A stretch of 56,165 bases of DNA from Pseudomonadota bacterium. Lineage in GTDB: Bacteria > Pseudomonadota > Gammaproteobacteria > Burkholderiales > Burkholderiaceae_C. This document shows positions 36,192 to 46,400 of this stretch, piece by piece (position 1 is the stretch's first letter; every line of letters begins with the position of its first letter). The stretch lies in assembly GCA_023442945.1 (NCBI GenBank), contig JAEZWW010000010.1, positions 1-56,165 of the forward strand, given 5' to 3'. Position numbers and translations under genes: made by a program. The notes under the pieces were generated by a model, which saw only the letters and a list, made by a program, of their open reading frames with translations, made no database searches and had not been told where the DNA came from.

Positions 36192-39100
36192 CGCTGCGCC
36201 TTGGTGGATGACGTGCGGCGGATGCGACGCACTGACAGGCCGCCCAGCAACACCGATAGCAGTGTGAGCGCCCACTGATTCATCGTCGGGACCGGCACCA
36301 GACTGTCGACGACTGGGCCTCCTGGATCACGAATGGTGCCGTTGACCTTCAGGTCGTCGTCGCCGAGCTCACCGTCCCGAATGGTGTAGATCACAGTGTT
36401 GCCGCTGATACGCAGGTTCTTCGGTGGGTACCAGATCGCTTGGCCATTGGAGTAAGCCGTTTGACCGTACTTGAGATAACCGGTGATGCCGCGCAGGTCG
36501 GGCCAAGTCGTCGTGATCGTCACTTCACTGCCCGGATCGCAACCGACGAGCTCGAAGTCGAACAAGCCGTGCGGCAGCAAGAAGCGCTGCAGCGGTGTCC
36601 AGATGCCCTCGGCGGGCACCAGCCGGGTCGCTGACGGATTGAACACACAGGTGTTGCCACCGCCGCTGATCGATGCGGTCACCTTGCCCGTCCCGGTCGC
36701 CGTGTTGCCTTCGAACTCCTTGCCGGAACCGCTGGCGGCCAAGTTGGTCAGCGACACGTACAGAGGCTGAGCTGCGCCTTCCGCCGTGACGACCGCTCGG
36801 AATGCTCCCTCCTGACCATTGGCGACGAAGGCGGGAGACACCGCGGTTCCGTCCGCGGCGGTAACGACACTCGCTGTTAGCTGGTTGCTGCCAAACGTTG
36901 CCGAAGGTCCAGCAGGCGGCAGCGAGAACAAAACCGACACACCGCGCACGGGTTGCCCCTGGGCATTGACCACACGAACGATCATGCGCCGCGCATAGGC
37001 TTGGTTGATCGGCGAGGTCTGCGTCGTGCCGTCGATCGACTCGAGGTTGTAGGTCTGCGCGAGTTGGCTGTTGGTTAGGGTGAACGGAAGCCCACCGGAC
37101 ATGCCTTGCACCGAGGCCATGGCCTGGTGGGTACCGACCACCGGATTGGCCGCAAACGCTGGGGAGGTGGCGAGACCACTGACATCGGTCAGCACGGTCG
37201 CGCTGGACTCGCCGCCCATGAACAGGCCACTTGGGCCTTGCGTTGCAAACGCAAACCGGACGGACACACCTGGAATCGGTTGACCGGCGGCGTTCAACAC
37301 CTGCACCACCATCGGCGCGCCAAACAGGGTTCCGATCTGTGCGGTCTGAGCAGTACCAGACACCATGCGCATCGAAGCGGGCACATCCACCACGCTGCCG
37401 CCGCGGTTGGTGAGTGCAAAGCTCACCGGCGCCAAGCCTGGTGCCTGAGCGGTAACCGAGAAGCTGCCTTGCTGGGCATTGGCGGTCAACGCCGGCGAGG
37501 TGGCAATACCCTGCGCATTGGTGCTCACTTCCACGGAAGACTTGCCGCCCGCAAAGCTTGCCGTAGCGCCCGTCGTTGGTGCCGTGAAGAGCACCCGCAC
37601 ACCAGGCACTGGCGCGCCCTGCGCGTCCTCAGCGCGCACCCGCAAGGGCGATGCAAAGGCCGTGGAGACCGTGGTTGATTGCCCGGAACCCGACTGAACC
37701 AACAGCTTGACCGCTTGCGGCGTCGCGGGCGACGACCACTTGAGCTGCGCCAACCCAAGCCATCGCGCCACGTCGAGACGCAGGCTATCGATCACCAAGC
37801 CATGGGGAGCCGCGGCGAGGGTGTCAAGCTTGGCTTGCAGGCTGGCCAGTTCGCTCAACGCCGTGGACCAGTCGTCCTGCTGCTGCGCGGCTTTGGCATT
37901 GGCCGCAGCTTGTTTGGCTTGATCGATCAAGGCCTGGGTTGCTGCCACGCTGCTGGTCAAGGCATTGAGGGCATTGCCCACCAGGGGCGTCACGCTCTCC
38001 AGACTGACCACAGTGACTTCCAGCGTCTTGACGTCGAGCACGTCACCCGTGCCACCGCTGAGTGTGGATTGAATGCGCAGCGTTCCAGCTGTCTGCGGCA
38101 TCGTCAGACGCATATCACCCGTGGCGATCTGCGCCGGGGCCAAACGCCAGGCCCATTCCACCTGCTGCGCGTCAGCGCGCGCTGGCGGCGGTGCCGCATC
38201 GCTGTAGGTCACGTCCACAGGCAGCTGAATGTTCAGCGTCACATCCTGCGGATCGCTGCCTGCTGGCGCGTTGCTACGCACAGTGGTCTTGAGCGGAACG
38301 CGGCCGCCAGCGAGCGCGGGATCGACTCGCGAGGCCGGTGTGAACACCGGGACCTGTTGACGCAGGTAGCCACCCCAGAAACTGGCGGCAGGCCCTTGGA
38401 CGCTGGCGAGCATGTCAAAGCCCATCAGCCACAGTTGACCCTGACCCCAAACCGAATTGACCATCACGGGCGTCGCGCCGCCCGCGCTGCTGGCCATGGT
38501 CTGTGCAGGCGATTGCACCTCCAGGCCATACAGCTGCCCAACGGTCACCATCGGCGTGGGATCGCTCGGGAAGAGGACTGACTGAGACGACCCCAGCGCG
38601 GGTGTCCGCACACGAACGCCCATAGGCGCCGAGAGGCTGTTGAGCTTCGATTCGCTGCCCGCGTCGGGCGCATCAGCGATCAGCGTGCCGCCACGGCGAA
38701 CGGCGGCTTTGATCTCCGCGAGCGCTTGATCGTCCAGCTTGTCAGCGCCACCGTGCAGCCACAGCACGTTGTACGTGCCACTGCGTTGGGCCGCGTGCCA
38801 ATCTGTCAGAGCTGAAACCGCCTTGAAGGCAACCACTGAACCAGACAGCGCAAGCTGCGCGTCTTGTGCGGCCTTAGTCTCGCAAGCCGCCTGCTCGGCC
38901 GGCGCACTCTGCGGACAAGCGACCAGCATCAGCACGCTGGCCTGCGCCGGCAGCGTCTGCGACATTTCTACGCTGCTCGATTTGTCGGCGAGCACCGTGA
39001 TGCCCAGAAGCGCGCTGTTGTTGCTGAGCTGCGGGTCGTTGGTCTTGGCAGTGACGTTGACAGGCCAGGAGATGGCCTGGTCCTTGCTCCCCGTAACCGG

Positions 39101-41068
39101 ATCGGCTTTGACCGTGATCGTGAGCGTGGCACTTTGCCCCTTGCTCAGATCGCCCACGACCCAGGATCCTGCTGAATACGTTCCCAGCCCAGCCGATGCG
39201 CTCTGTTGGGTCAGGCCGGTAGGCACTGCGACTTGAGCGCTGACGCCGCGGGCCGTTTCCTCGCCGGCGTTGCGCACGGTGACGACCACACTGGCGGTTT
39301 CGTCGCTGCGCAACTGCGAACGGCTCGCCTGAACGGCGATAGAGACGTCGGCTTTGTCTCCGCCTGGGTCGACCTCGGGCTGACGCTTGGCAATCAGATA
39401 GCCCTGCCCCACGGTGCCAGCGGTCAGCACGATGTCCTTGATCAAACCGGAGGAAACAGAACCACCGGCGGAGCCCGCGACCCAGGCTCCGTTAACCCAC
39501 CCATCGACGACGGCGGCTTCGAGCTGGTAACGGCCAGGCGCCAAGGCGGTGAAACTGAACGCACCCGAAGAATCCGTGTAACCTTGTCGCAGCACGCTGC
39601 GTCCCGAGGTTTCCACGCCTTTGAGGGTAATGCCCAGGTTGCCCTCGGCGGGCTCAGCCGTATCTCGAATACCGTTGGCGTTCAAGTCACGGTAGGCGGT
39701 CCCAGAAATACTGGCCCCGACACTCTGCGAGAACTCCAGGATGTAATCGCCCGTCGGGTTGCTGTCGAAAACATGCAGCGAATAGCTCCAGCTCAGATCG
39801 GCATTGCGTGTCTTCGACAACCAGAAGTTCTGTGGTGGCAAAACCTTGCCGTCACTTCGCACCACACGCGCGATCGGCTTGGCGCCTGCAAACGGATCGG
39901 CGATCTTGACGTGGACCAGGTTGGCGGAGGACGGGAAGGTCAACCGGAGGTTGCCGTTGGAGACCGTGCTGAGACTTGCCTGACCAGACGCGTCCGCAAC
40001 TTCCACATCCCCACCGTTGGAGTCAAAGACCTTGTAACCGCGTCCAAACTCGGCCAGGAAGTCTGGTACGTCGTCGTGCCCAGCCAGATCCACCAATACG
40101 TCGTGCACCAGCTTGTGGGCACGCACCTCTTTGATCAGCGACGTGACTGCACCGCCCAAAGAATCGGCGTGGGTGAAGCTGGCATTGAACTCGGTGAAGC
40201 GTCCAGCCAGCGAGGTCTCCATGACCCAGCGCCCCATCTTGGCGCGCTGTCCACCGATGTCCCCAAAATCAAGCAGCAAACTCTTGCCCAACATCTCGTT
40301 GTCGACGTAGCCGCCCAGAATGCGGAAGTCGATCAGCAGGCCTTGCCGGTTCTCGACGATGCGAGGCTGAGCCGATTCGATCGTGGTCTTGATGGAGGGC
40401 CCTGCGCCGACGTTGGCCACACGCACGCCCAAGGTGAAGGGAACCGTGGGCTCGACCTCAGGCGTCATAGGGTCGTCCCCGTAGACATCCACCGGCAGGA
40501 AATAGTCCAACAGCAGCAGCGGCTGCGGCCGTACCACCACGTAGTCCGGCGTGACATCGACGGTGGTGGTTTCACCAGCCAAGGTGTACGTGACTTTGGC
40601 GCCGATGTAATACATGCGCCCCGATGCGGTGTCGCCACCGGCGCCTTGCGCGGGAATGATCAACCAATGGATGTCGGCATTGGTCTTGGGCGCCAGACTG
40701 CCAGAGCCGTCCAGTGCACCCATGCCAGAGATGCGGTCGATGCGTTGGAAGAACACCGCGCCAACCGCGTTGGGGTCGGTGGTTGCAGTGACCGGTTGCT
40801 GGTTTTGGTCGAGATAGATCAGCTCGACCTTGACGTTGCTGATCGGACCGTCCAGGCCATTGCGAATGACCATGTGCGCATCAAACGCCTGGCGCTCGAG
40901 CGAGAGCTTTTGCTCAATGACGATCTTGACTTCGGCGCAGTCGGCCTCTTGGGCGCGCAAGGCGACTGGAAACAGAATGCCCAGAAACAGCCAAGCCAGC
41001 ATCCACCAAATGGCTGCATTCCATCGGCGCGCTCCGATCACGCCGGGCCTCCGTCGAAGCTCTCCCAT
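36188..41068 (-). CDS. Giant IPTL-CTERM surface protein with Ig-like and SdrB-like domains
   Basis: 1626 residues from the ATG at 41068, chosen for its AAGGGCAGG ribosome binding site over an in-frame start at 41137. N-terminal signal segment WWMLAWLFLGILFPVALRAQ. An SdrB-like domain (ISGTAYRDLNANGIRDTAEP) lies near 450-560, a DUF11-type repeat (VVVTVRNAGEETARGVSAQV) near 570-690, then an amidotransferase-like segment (YNVLWLHGGADKLD...GGTLIADAP), a coiled-coil-like alanine-rich part, and at least three Big_1/invasin-like Ig repeats (GQPIPGVSVRF, GQPVRGVSVLF, GAPVPGVRVLF). The extreme C-terminus is an IPTL-CTERM sorting signal: VPTMNQWALTLLSVLLGG followed by RRIRR. First gene of the Rhs-associated run. 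Confidence 0.9.
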   Translation of the reverse strand: MGELRRRPGVIGARRWNAAIWWMLAWLFLGILFPVALRAQEADCAEVKIVIEQKLSLERQAFDAHMVIRNGLDGPISNVKVELIYLDQNQQPVTATTDPNAVGAVFFQRIDRISGMGALDGSGSLAPKTNADIHWLIIPAQGAGGDTASGRMYYIGAKVTYTLAGETTTVDVTPDYVVVRPQPLLLLDYFLPVDVYGDDPMTPEVEPTVPFTLGVRVANVGAGPSIKTTIESAQPRIVENRQGLLIDFRILGGYVDNEMLGKSLLLDFGDIGGQRAKMGRWVMETSLAGRFTEFNASFTHADSLGGAVTSLIKEVRAHKLVHDVLVDLAGHDDVPDFLAEFGRGYKVFDSNGGDVEVADASGQASLSTVSNGNLRLTFPSSANLVHVKIADPFAGAKPIARVVRSDGKVLPPQNFWLSKTRNADLSWSYSLHVFDSNPTGDYILEFSQSVGASISGTAYRDLNANGIRDTAEPAEGNLGITLKGVETSGRSVLRQGYTDSSGAFSFTALAPGRYQLEAAVVDGWVNGAWVAGSAGGSVSSGLIKDIVLTAGTVGQGYLIAKRQPEVDPGGDKADVSIAVQASRSQLRSDETASVVVTVRNAGEETARGVSAQVAVPTGLTQQSASAGLGTYSAGSWVVGDLSKGQSATLTITVKADPVTGSKDQAISWPVNVTAKTNDPQLSNNSALLGITVLADKSSSVEMSQTLPAQASVLMLVACPQSAPAEQAACETKAAQDAQLALSGSVVAFKAVSALTDWHAAQRSGTYNVLWLHGGADKLDDQALAEIKAAVRRGGTLIADAPDAGSESKLNSLSAPMGVRVRTPALGSSQSVLFPSDPTPMVTVGQLYGLEVQSPAQTMASSAGGATPVMVNSVWGQGQLWLMGFDMLASVQGPAASFWGGYLRQQVPVFTPASRVDPALAGGRVPLKTTVRSNAPAGSDPQDVTLNIQLPVDVTYSDAAPPPARADAQQVEWAWRLAPAQIATGDMRLTMPQTAGTLRIQSTLSGGTGDVLDVKTLEVTVVSLESVTPLVGNALNALTSSVAATQALIDQAKQAAANAKAAQQQDDWSTALSELASLQAKLDTLAAAPHGLVIDSLRLDVARWLGLAQLKWSSPATPQAVKLLVQSGSGQSTTVSTAFASPLRVRAEDAQGAPVPGVRVLFTAPTTGATASFAGGKSSVEVSTNAQGIATSPALTANAQQGSFSVTAQAPGLAPVSFALTNRGGSVVDVPASMRMVSGTAQTAQIGTLFGAPMVVQVLNAAGQPIPGVSVRFAFATQGPSGLFMGGESSATVLTDVSGLATSPAFAANPVVGTHQAMASVQGMSGGLPFTLTNSQLAQTYNLESIDGTTQTSPINQAYARRMIVRVVNAQGQPVRGVSVLFSLPPAGPSATFGSNQLTASVVTAADGTAVSPAFVANGQEGAFRAVVTAEGAAQPLYVSLTNLAASGSGKEFEGNTATGTGKVTASISGGGNTCVFNPSATRLVPAEGIWTPLQRFLLPHGLFDFELVGCDPGSEVTITTTWPDLRGITGYLKYGQTAYSNGQAIWYPPKNLRISGNTVIYTIRDGELGDDDLKVNGTIRDPGGPVVDSLVPVPTMNQWALTLLSVLLGGLSVRRIRRTSSTKAQR

Positions 41069-41312
41069 AGCCTGCCCTTTTTGAGCGCCCCGCTCCTGGC
41101 CGGGGCTTGCAGCCTCATCGCGAACCGATCTCACCAAACGTGAGTGATCGATTACATTTTGAGAAAACTATAACGACTCTCGTACGTCCCAGCAAACGCA
41201 TTTACGCTCAATCGGACCGTATCGAGCCCGTTTTGACCTTATCAAGCGATTTCTGCGGATGTATAAGCAAGGATTTATGTTTCGCCGAGTAACTCGATAG
41301 CGCTACAGCACC
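41069..41312. other. Divergent intergenic region of the Rhs-associated run
   Basis: 244 bp between the start of the IPTL-CTERM gene (minus) and the thioredoxin-like gene (plus). It is the only non-coding space upstream of the whole surface/Rhs operon and must hold its main promoter. AT-rich patches (GATTACATTTTGAGAAAACT) are present; no operator is identified. Confidence 0.5.
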
Positions 41313-41747
41313 ATGCGTTTGGTATTGCTTGTCGCCGCAGCCGCGTTTCTGGTTCTCGGCTGGAAAACCTTGGACCGCCGTTCAATGGACCGGGAGTTTT
41401 CTCGCTTGGCCGCGCGCAACCCCAGCGGCTTTGTGTCCGTGGTCATGCCCGGCGAGTGGGACCCGAACACGGTCTGGGTGCTTGCTCCCGTCAACTGTCC
41501 ATCTGACGCTGCTCTTCGCGCGGAGCACTTGGTGCTCGCGCTGAAATCCGAGGGCATTCCCGCAGCGCAGGTGAACCACGTGATGGTTCAGGTCACCGAT
41601 GCGGACGACGCCACGACAGCGGCGCTGCAGCGGCTTGACCGAATCCTCAAAGGCGCTGTGCCGGCGGTGCTGGTCAACGGGATGGGTAAAGCCAATCCCA
41701 CGGCAGACGAAGTCATCCGAGAATTCCGTCGGCAGAAACCCTCATAA
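41313..41747 (+). CDS. Membrane-anchored or exported thioredoxin-fold-like protein
   Basis: 144 residues. N-terminal hydrophobic segment LVLLVAAAAFLVLGW, a signal peptide or anchor. The rest could be a thioredoxin-like fold: WVLAPVNCPSDAALRAEHLVLAL has a single cysteine at the usual end of the first strand, and VPAVLVNGMGKANPTADEVIREF has the cis-proline-like VPAVLVNG. With only one cysteine it resembles a monothiol glutaredoxin-type protein. No family recognised with confidence. It is divergent from the IPTL-CTERM gene and convergent with tonB, eight bases apart. Confidence 0.6.
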   Translation: MRLVLLVAAAAFLVLGWKTLDRRSMDREFSRLAARNPSGFVSVVMPGEWDPNTVWVLAPVNCPSDAALRAEHLVLALKSEGIPAAQVNHVMVQVTDADDATTAALQRLDRILKGAVPAVLVNGMGKANPTADEVIREFRRQKPS

Positions 41748-41755
41748 CCAAAGAA

Positions 41756-42430
41756 TTACTCGAGCACGAAGTTGATCGGCACATAGACCCATTGGGTTTG
41801 ACCGTTGCCAGAAAACAATTTGGGGTCAATACGCCATGCCCTGACGGTTTCGAGGGAGATTTGGTCCAAGCGGTCAAAGCCACTGGAGCGCTGAAGCACG
41901 ACGTCCTGCGGCACCCCGTCCGGAGCAACCAGCACGCGCAGCACGACCCGCCCGGCCTCTCTGAGATGGCGGCTCGTCGCGGGATAGGGAGGCGCTGGGT
42001 TGAGCGAGTCACTGGCCTGACTGGAAGACTTGACCACCACCTCGGGAACCTGTGGCGCAGCGATCGTGGCTTCGTTCTGGGGGATCGGTGGAACGATTTT
42101 GTCGGCTTCGGGTGCTGGCGGAGCCGCTCTCGGCGAAGGCTTGACGGGCGCAAGCGCCGTCAAGGCTGCATCCGCTACCGCCAGGGTCGGCGTGGCGGGC
42201 TGAGAGCGCGGCGGTGGCGCGGGCGCTGGCGTCGGCTGGGGCACGGCGTCCGGTGCCGGGTTAGCGGTCGACTGAGACGGCGTGATGAATTCGGCTAGGA
42301 GCGTCGCGGGAATGACGATCGTGATGGGTCGGCCAAGGGACGCCTTGTGCACGCCCCACAGCACCAATAGGTGCCCGGCCAGCACGAACGCGATGACAAC
42401 GAGGTGGCGCTGATTTGGTCTCGGCGGCAT
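41756..42430 (-). CDS. tonB: TonB family energy transducer
   Basis: 224 residues. N-terminal membrane anchor (HLVVIAFVLAGHLLVLWGVH), a periplasmic proline/alanine-rich spacer (residues ~60-150), and a C-terminal TonB domain (PPYPATSRHLREAGRVVLRVLVAPDGVPQDVVLQRSSGFDRLDQISLETVRAWRI). It would couple the proton-motive force to outer-membrane receptors, but exbB/exbD and a receptor are not adjacent, so it is an orphan that must share them. Confidence 0.88.
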   Translation of the reverse strand: MPPRPNQRHLVVIAFVLAGHLLVLWGVHKASLGRPITIVIPATLLAEFITPSQSTANPAPDAVPQPTPAPAPPPRSQPATPTLAVADAALTALAPVKPSPRAAPPAPEADKIVPPIPQNEATIAAPQVPEVVVKSSSQASDSLNPAPPYPATSRHLREAGRVVLRVLVAPDGVPQDVVLQRSSGFDRLDQISLETVRAWRIDPKLFSGNGQTQWVYVPINFVLE

Positions 42431-43432
42431 ATCTTCGGCATTGTGATCGAACCCAACCAGGTCTCCCTCAAAGAGTCAACGCACGCAGCCCACTGACCAC
42501 GTCGACACGCAAACCATCTGTCTTTAAACAGTGATGATGGGCGCGTCTAAGTGTCCCGCACGCCTTGAAACCAACTCAAGCAGCGCGACCGATATTGAAC
42601 GCATGACCACGCTGCCGCCTTATCGGGATTGGAAAGATAAGGTGCTGTACGCATGAAACAGATGGTGGCGCGTGCGAAGGCGCCTCAGCAGAAGAGTGCC
42701 CCCCCCGCAGCAGTGGTAACGCCGACGGTCGAGGGGCGCTTGTGGCACTTCCTACTATGCGCAAAAGATAGGCGGGAGTTGTCTGTCGGACCGGGAGCAG
42801 TCCAAAGAGCTTGGGTCGGTGTCAACGGGACTGGCGTGAGGCCAGTCCGTCGATGGGCGATCCCGCCATCAGAAGAGCTGTTTGATGCGCACCGGTGGCC
42901 CAACGGGCCTCGCCGAAAGTTGATACGCCTCTGCTTGGAGCGCCTTCGTTTGCTCGGGCGTTAAGGGCCCATCGTCAGGCTCGTAGTTCCGACGCCGCCG
43001 AGTTGACGCGGCACTGGGCTTTGGAGTTTGCCTGTCTGGGCGTTGCATGTCTGGCATTTGCACATCCTAGTCGTTAGCGCTGCCGCGGCCGTTCAATCTG
43101 AAGACAGGTTCAGGCTGGATGCTGCCGTTCGGATTTGGCGGTCGAATGTCAGCGGCTACGGATAGCTGACACCCAGGAATGACTGTCTCGGGGAAACTAG
43201 GCAGGTCAGAAGCCTGCAGCTCCTAGATAACCTTGTCGATAAGCGAAGACGGCACTAACCACTGCTTCCAACCACCACCACGTGATCCACGAACTGGCCT
43301 GCTTGAGATGCACTATTACGGATAGGCTAACCTTGTCCTCGGAAAATTAAAAACCCCAGCCGATCTGCCCGTATCTGCCCATCGTGGCCGTCGCTGAATC
43401 AGGTTTGCCAACGCACAAAAGGTCTTCAGGGA
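42431..43432. other. 1-kb largely non-coding stretch at the edge of the defence region
   Basis: Between tonB and the NERD-kinase-helicase gene. Frames here are short and conflict with each other; only one small minus-strand frame (42869-43063) looks marginally credible. No tRNA, integrase or att-like direct repeat is seen, so the island border on this side is undefined. Confidence 0.45.
42869..43063 (-). CDS. Possible small protein, unknown
   Basis: 64 codons. Charged, proline-rich N-terminus (QRPDRQTPKPSAASTRRRRNYEP) then a helical stretch PLTPEQTKALQAEAYQLSAR. It reads like a small hypothetical protein but there is no homologue I know and no decisive ribosome binding site. Confidence 0.25.
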   Translation of the reverse strand: MQMPDMQRPDRQTPKPSAASTRRRRNYEPDDGPLTPEQTKALQAEAYQLSARPVGPPVRIKQLF

Positions 43433-46400
43433 ATGGACATCAAACTCGTTAAGAAGAGCGGAGTTCCGAAGGCGGAAGTCGAGGCACACCAGCAAATCCA
43501 GCGGGAGTTCAGCAGTTCTCCCCTCAGCAAAGGATGGCGCGGATATGCGTCCTTCGCCATAAGCCGGGGCGGCCGCGGCTCCGGTGATGACGACTTCGAC
43601 CTAGTCCTTGTCACCCATAACGTTGTCATCGTTGTGGAGCTGAAGAACTGGCATGGGAAGCTCCTAGAGTCCGACGGCCAGAGGTGGTACCTGGACGGCG
43701 AGTCGAGAGACACTTCGCCGGTGGTCAAGGCGAACCTCAACGCCAAGCGACTTGCCAGCCTGATGAAGCAGAAGCTCGGGCCGAGCTTCACGCCCTTCGT
43801 TGCCTCCTTCGTCGTGATGCACGGCAACGTGAAGGAGACAAGGCTGACATCCGACGAGGAGAAATCGGTCCTCACGATGACACAGTTCTTGGCGCTGCGC
43901 TACGAGACCGTGTTTAAGGGGTACTTCTGGAAACGGCCGTTGTTCAACCCGCTCCAGCACTTCGACAAGTACGACCAGTTCTTTGAAGGCCCGACTTTCA
44001 AGCCCAAAGACTACTTGGTTGACGGCTTCCGGCCCGAGCGCGACCCTATCTTCGTGCACCCAAAAAAGCTCTACCGCGAGTTCCGGGCAAGTGCAAAGGA
44101 TGACCCGCTCAAGCACGCCCTGCTGCGCCAGTGGGACTTCACGGCATTGGGCCTTGAACTCATCGGCGAGCGCGACCGGCCCTTCATTGGCCTCCGTGAG
44201 CAGCGAGTCTTCGAGTATGTCGCGGAACGCAATGAGGAGCTGTCGCTCAGCTTGATGCGCCCTATCAGCCGCAAGGCTGAACGCGATGTGACCCTGGACT
44301 TCACGGAGCTGTACTCGCTCCCGGCGCGAGTGACGCGTCTCGCCGAGTTCTCGAATGCGGTGCTGCCAAAACTCTCGGCTGAAGAGCGGCTTGGCTTGGT
44401 GAAGGCGGTCCTGCATAAATTTGGAGAGCTGCACGACCTCAATGTGGCGCACCGCGACATCGGGGACCACAGCGTGTGGCTTGACAGGTCGTCCAAGGTG
44501 GTGATGTCCGGATTCCCTGCTGCGTATTACCCGGAGATGAAAACGGTTGGCGCCTTTCGCGACCGCGTCAAGGTTGAGCAGGCGGTTCTGCCGGAGGACG
44601 ACAAGGAGGACGGGACAGCCACGCCCTACCGCCGTGACGTCTTCATGCTCGGAGCGCTTGTCCACGTCATCCTCTTTGGCGAGCGCCCACCCAAGTCCGC
44701 GGATATCTACACGTGGTCCGAACGTGCAGGTAGTGAATTCAACAGCGGGGTGTCCGAGATCCTCAAGAAGGCACTCTCGCCTGCACCAGGAGAGCGCTTC
44801 GCCAACGCCAGAGAGATGCTCGAAGGGCTGAACTTGGCGACAATGGATGCACCGCTGCATATCGTCGATGTCTCGGCGTTCGGCTCCTATCGCGCGCACA
44901 CCAAAGAGCGGGACTACGAGGAGACGGACATGCTCGCCGACACCCGGGAGTACGCTTGCTTTCGCTCCACGACAGAGGATGGTGACCATCTGGTGAAGGT
45001 CTGGTTCGGCATCGAACCAGACCCCAAGAAACCTGATCTATCTCTGCGCTTGCTCTCTTTCCTTGAGCGGGCACGGGTCGTCAAGGGGATGCTGATTGCA
45101 GGCCTGCCGCACGTTGCGGACTTTGGCCTCTCCCGCGGAAGCCTCTTGCTGGCAACCGACTGGGTCGCTGGCAAACCATTGCCGGAGTGGCTGCATGACG
45201 CACCTTCATTCGAAGCGCGGATGCAGGTGGCACGATCGCTGGTTGACACGCTCGTAAAACTGCACGAGGTTGAGCTCCCCCACGGCGATATCCATCCGAA
45301 CAACGTCGTCATCGGCGCCAACGGTAACGCGGTCTTGGTTGACGTGCTGGACTTCCGACGGACGCACGATGATGCGTACACGACGGCCTACCTGCCTGCC
45401 AACTACAAGTCGCTGACGCCCGCCGAGCGGGACCGCTTCAGCCTTGCTGCGGTGCTGGTCGAGGTGCTCGACTCAAGCCGCGCAGCACCAACCCAAGGAA
45501 GTCTCCCCATACCTCGCGTCTACGAGGAGCTGACCAACATCCTTGCGGCTCAGGCATTGTCGACGCTTGACCCGCTCTCAAAGGCTCTTGAAAAGGCCGG
45601 GCAGACAGAGAAGGCTGAGACCCCGCATTTCACAGTCGTCGTACCCAACCTGGCCTATTCCGGCGTACCCGCTGGAGCGCTCCGCAGCGACAACGGTGCC
45701 TTCCATGTCGCAGCTCAGCTGGACCGGAAAGCTGCAGGCCGCGTGCGGCTCTATGTGACTGGCGTGGGGCGGCAGCTTACCTTGATTTGGGATCCCGTGA
45801 AGGAAGTTGTCGAGCAGGTCAAGGCCAGCAGTGTCTCCCAGAGCCTGCTCCTGCGATCTCAGACCATGAAGGACGCTTCCGTCCGCATGGAGATTCAGCT
45901 TGTCGAGGGCCTCGGCGCCGACGCCATCGACCTGGTGCAGTTTCTGTTGGCGGAGCCGCAGGTCAAGCGACGGCTGCCCGCTGGTCAGGATGCAGGAGCA
46001 GCTCCCGAAGCTGTGGGCGAGGACGACGTCTCTGCCACTGACCAAGTCCTCGCCGAAGCACCAGGCGCCGTACCCGTGCAGGAGCTGTGGCAGACGCTTC
46101 TGGACGCCGAGGAAGACGCGTTCTTCACCGTCACCATCGCTGCCGAGAAACGGTCAAGTCCAGACCGGTCAGGCCAGATACTGATTCCGTACCACGCAGA
46201 CTCTGGAGCCTTGAACTACGAGCCACCGGACGAGGTGGTGGTGGAGAGCCTGACCCAGGACGGGGCGTGGAAGCCGTGTGGCCACTTGAATCTCCGCGAC
46301 ACGACGATTGGCGCCTACGCTGAGCTGGCCATCGAACAGCCGCACATGCGTGCCAACTTCAAGATTGGCAGCAAGCTCCGGCTCATCAGCACCAACGAGA

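Noticed and set aside
42518..42531. CTGT-N6-ACAG resembling a LexA box ahead of the defence genes
   Set aside because: Spacer is six, not the eight bases of the E. coli-type box, and it is about 900 bp from the nearest start on the plus strand.
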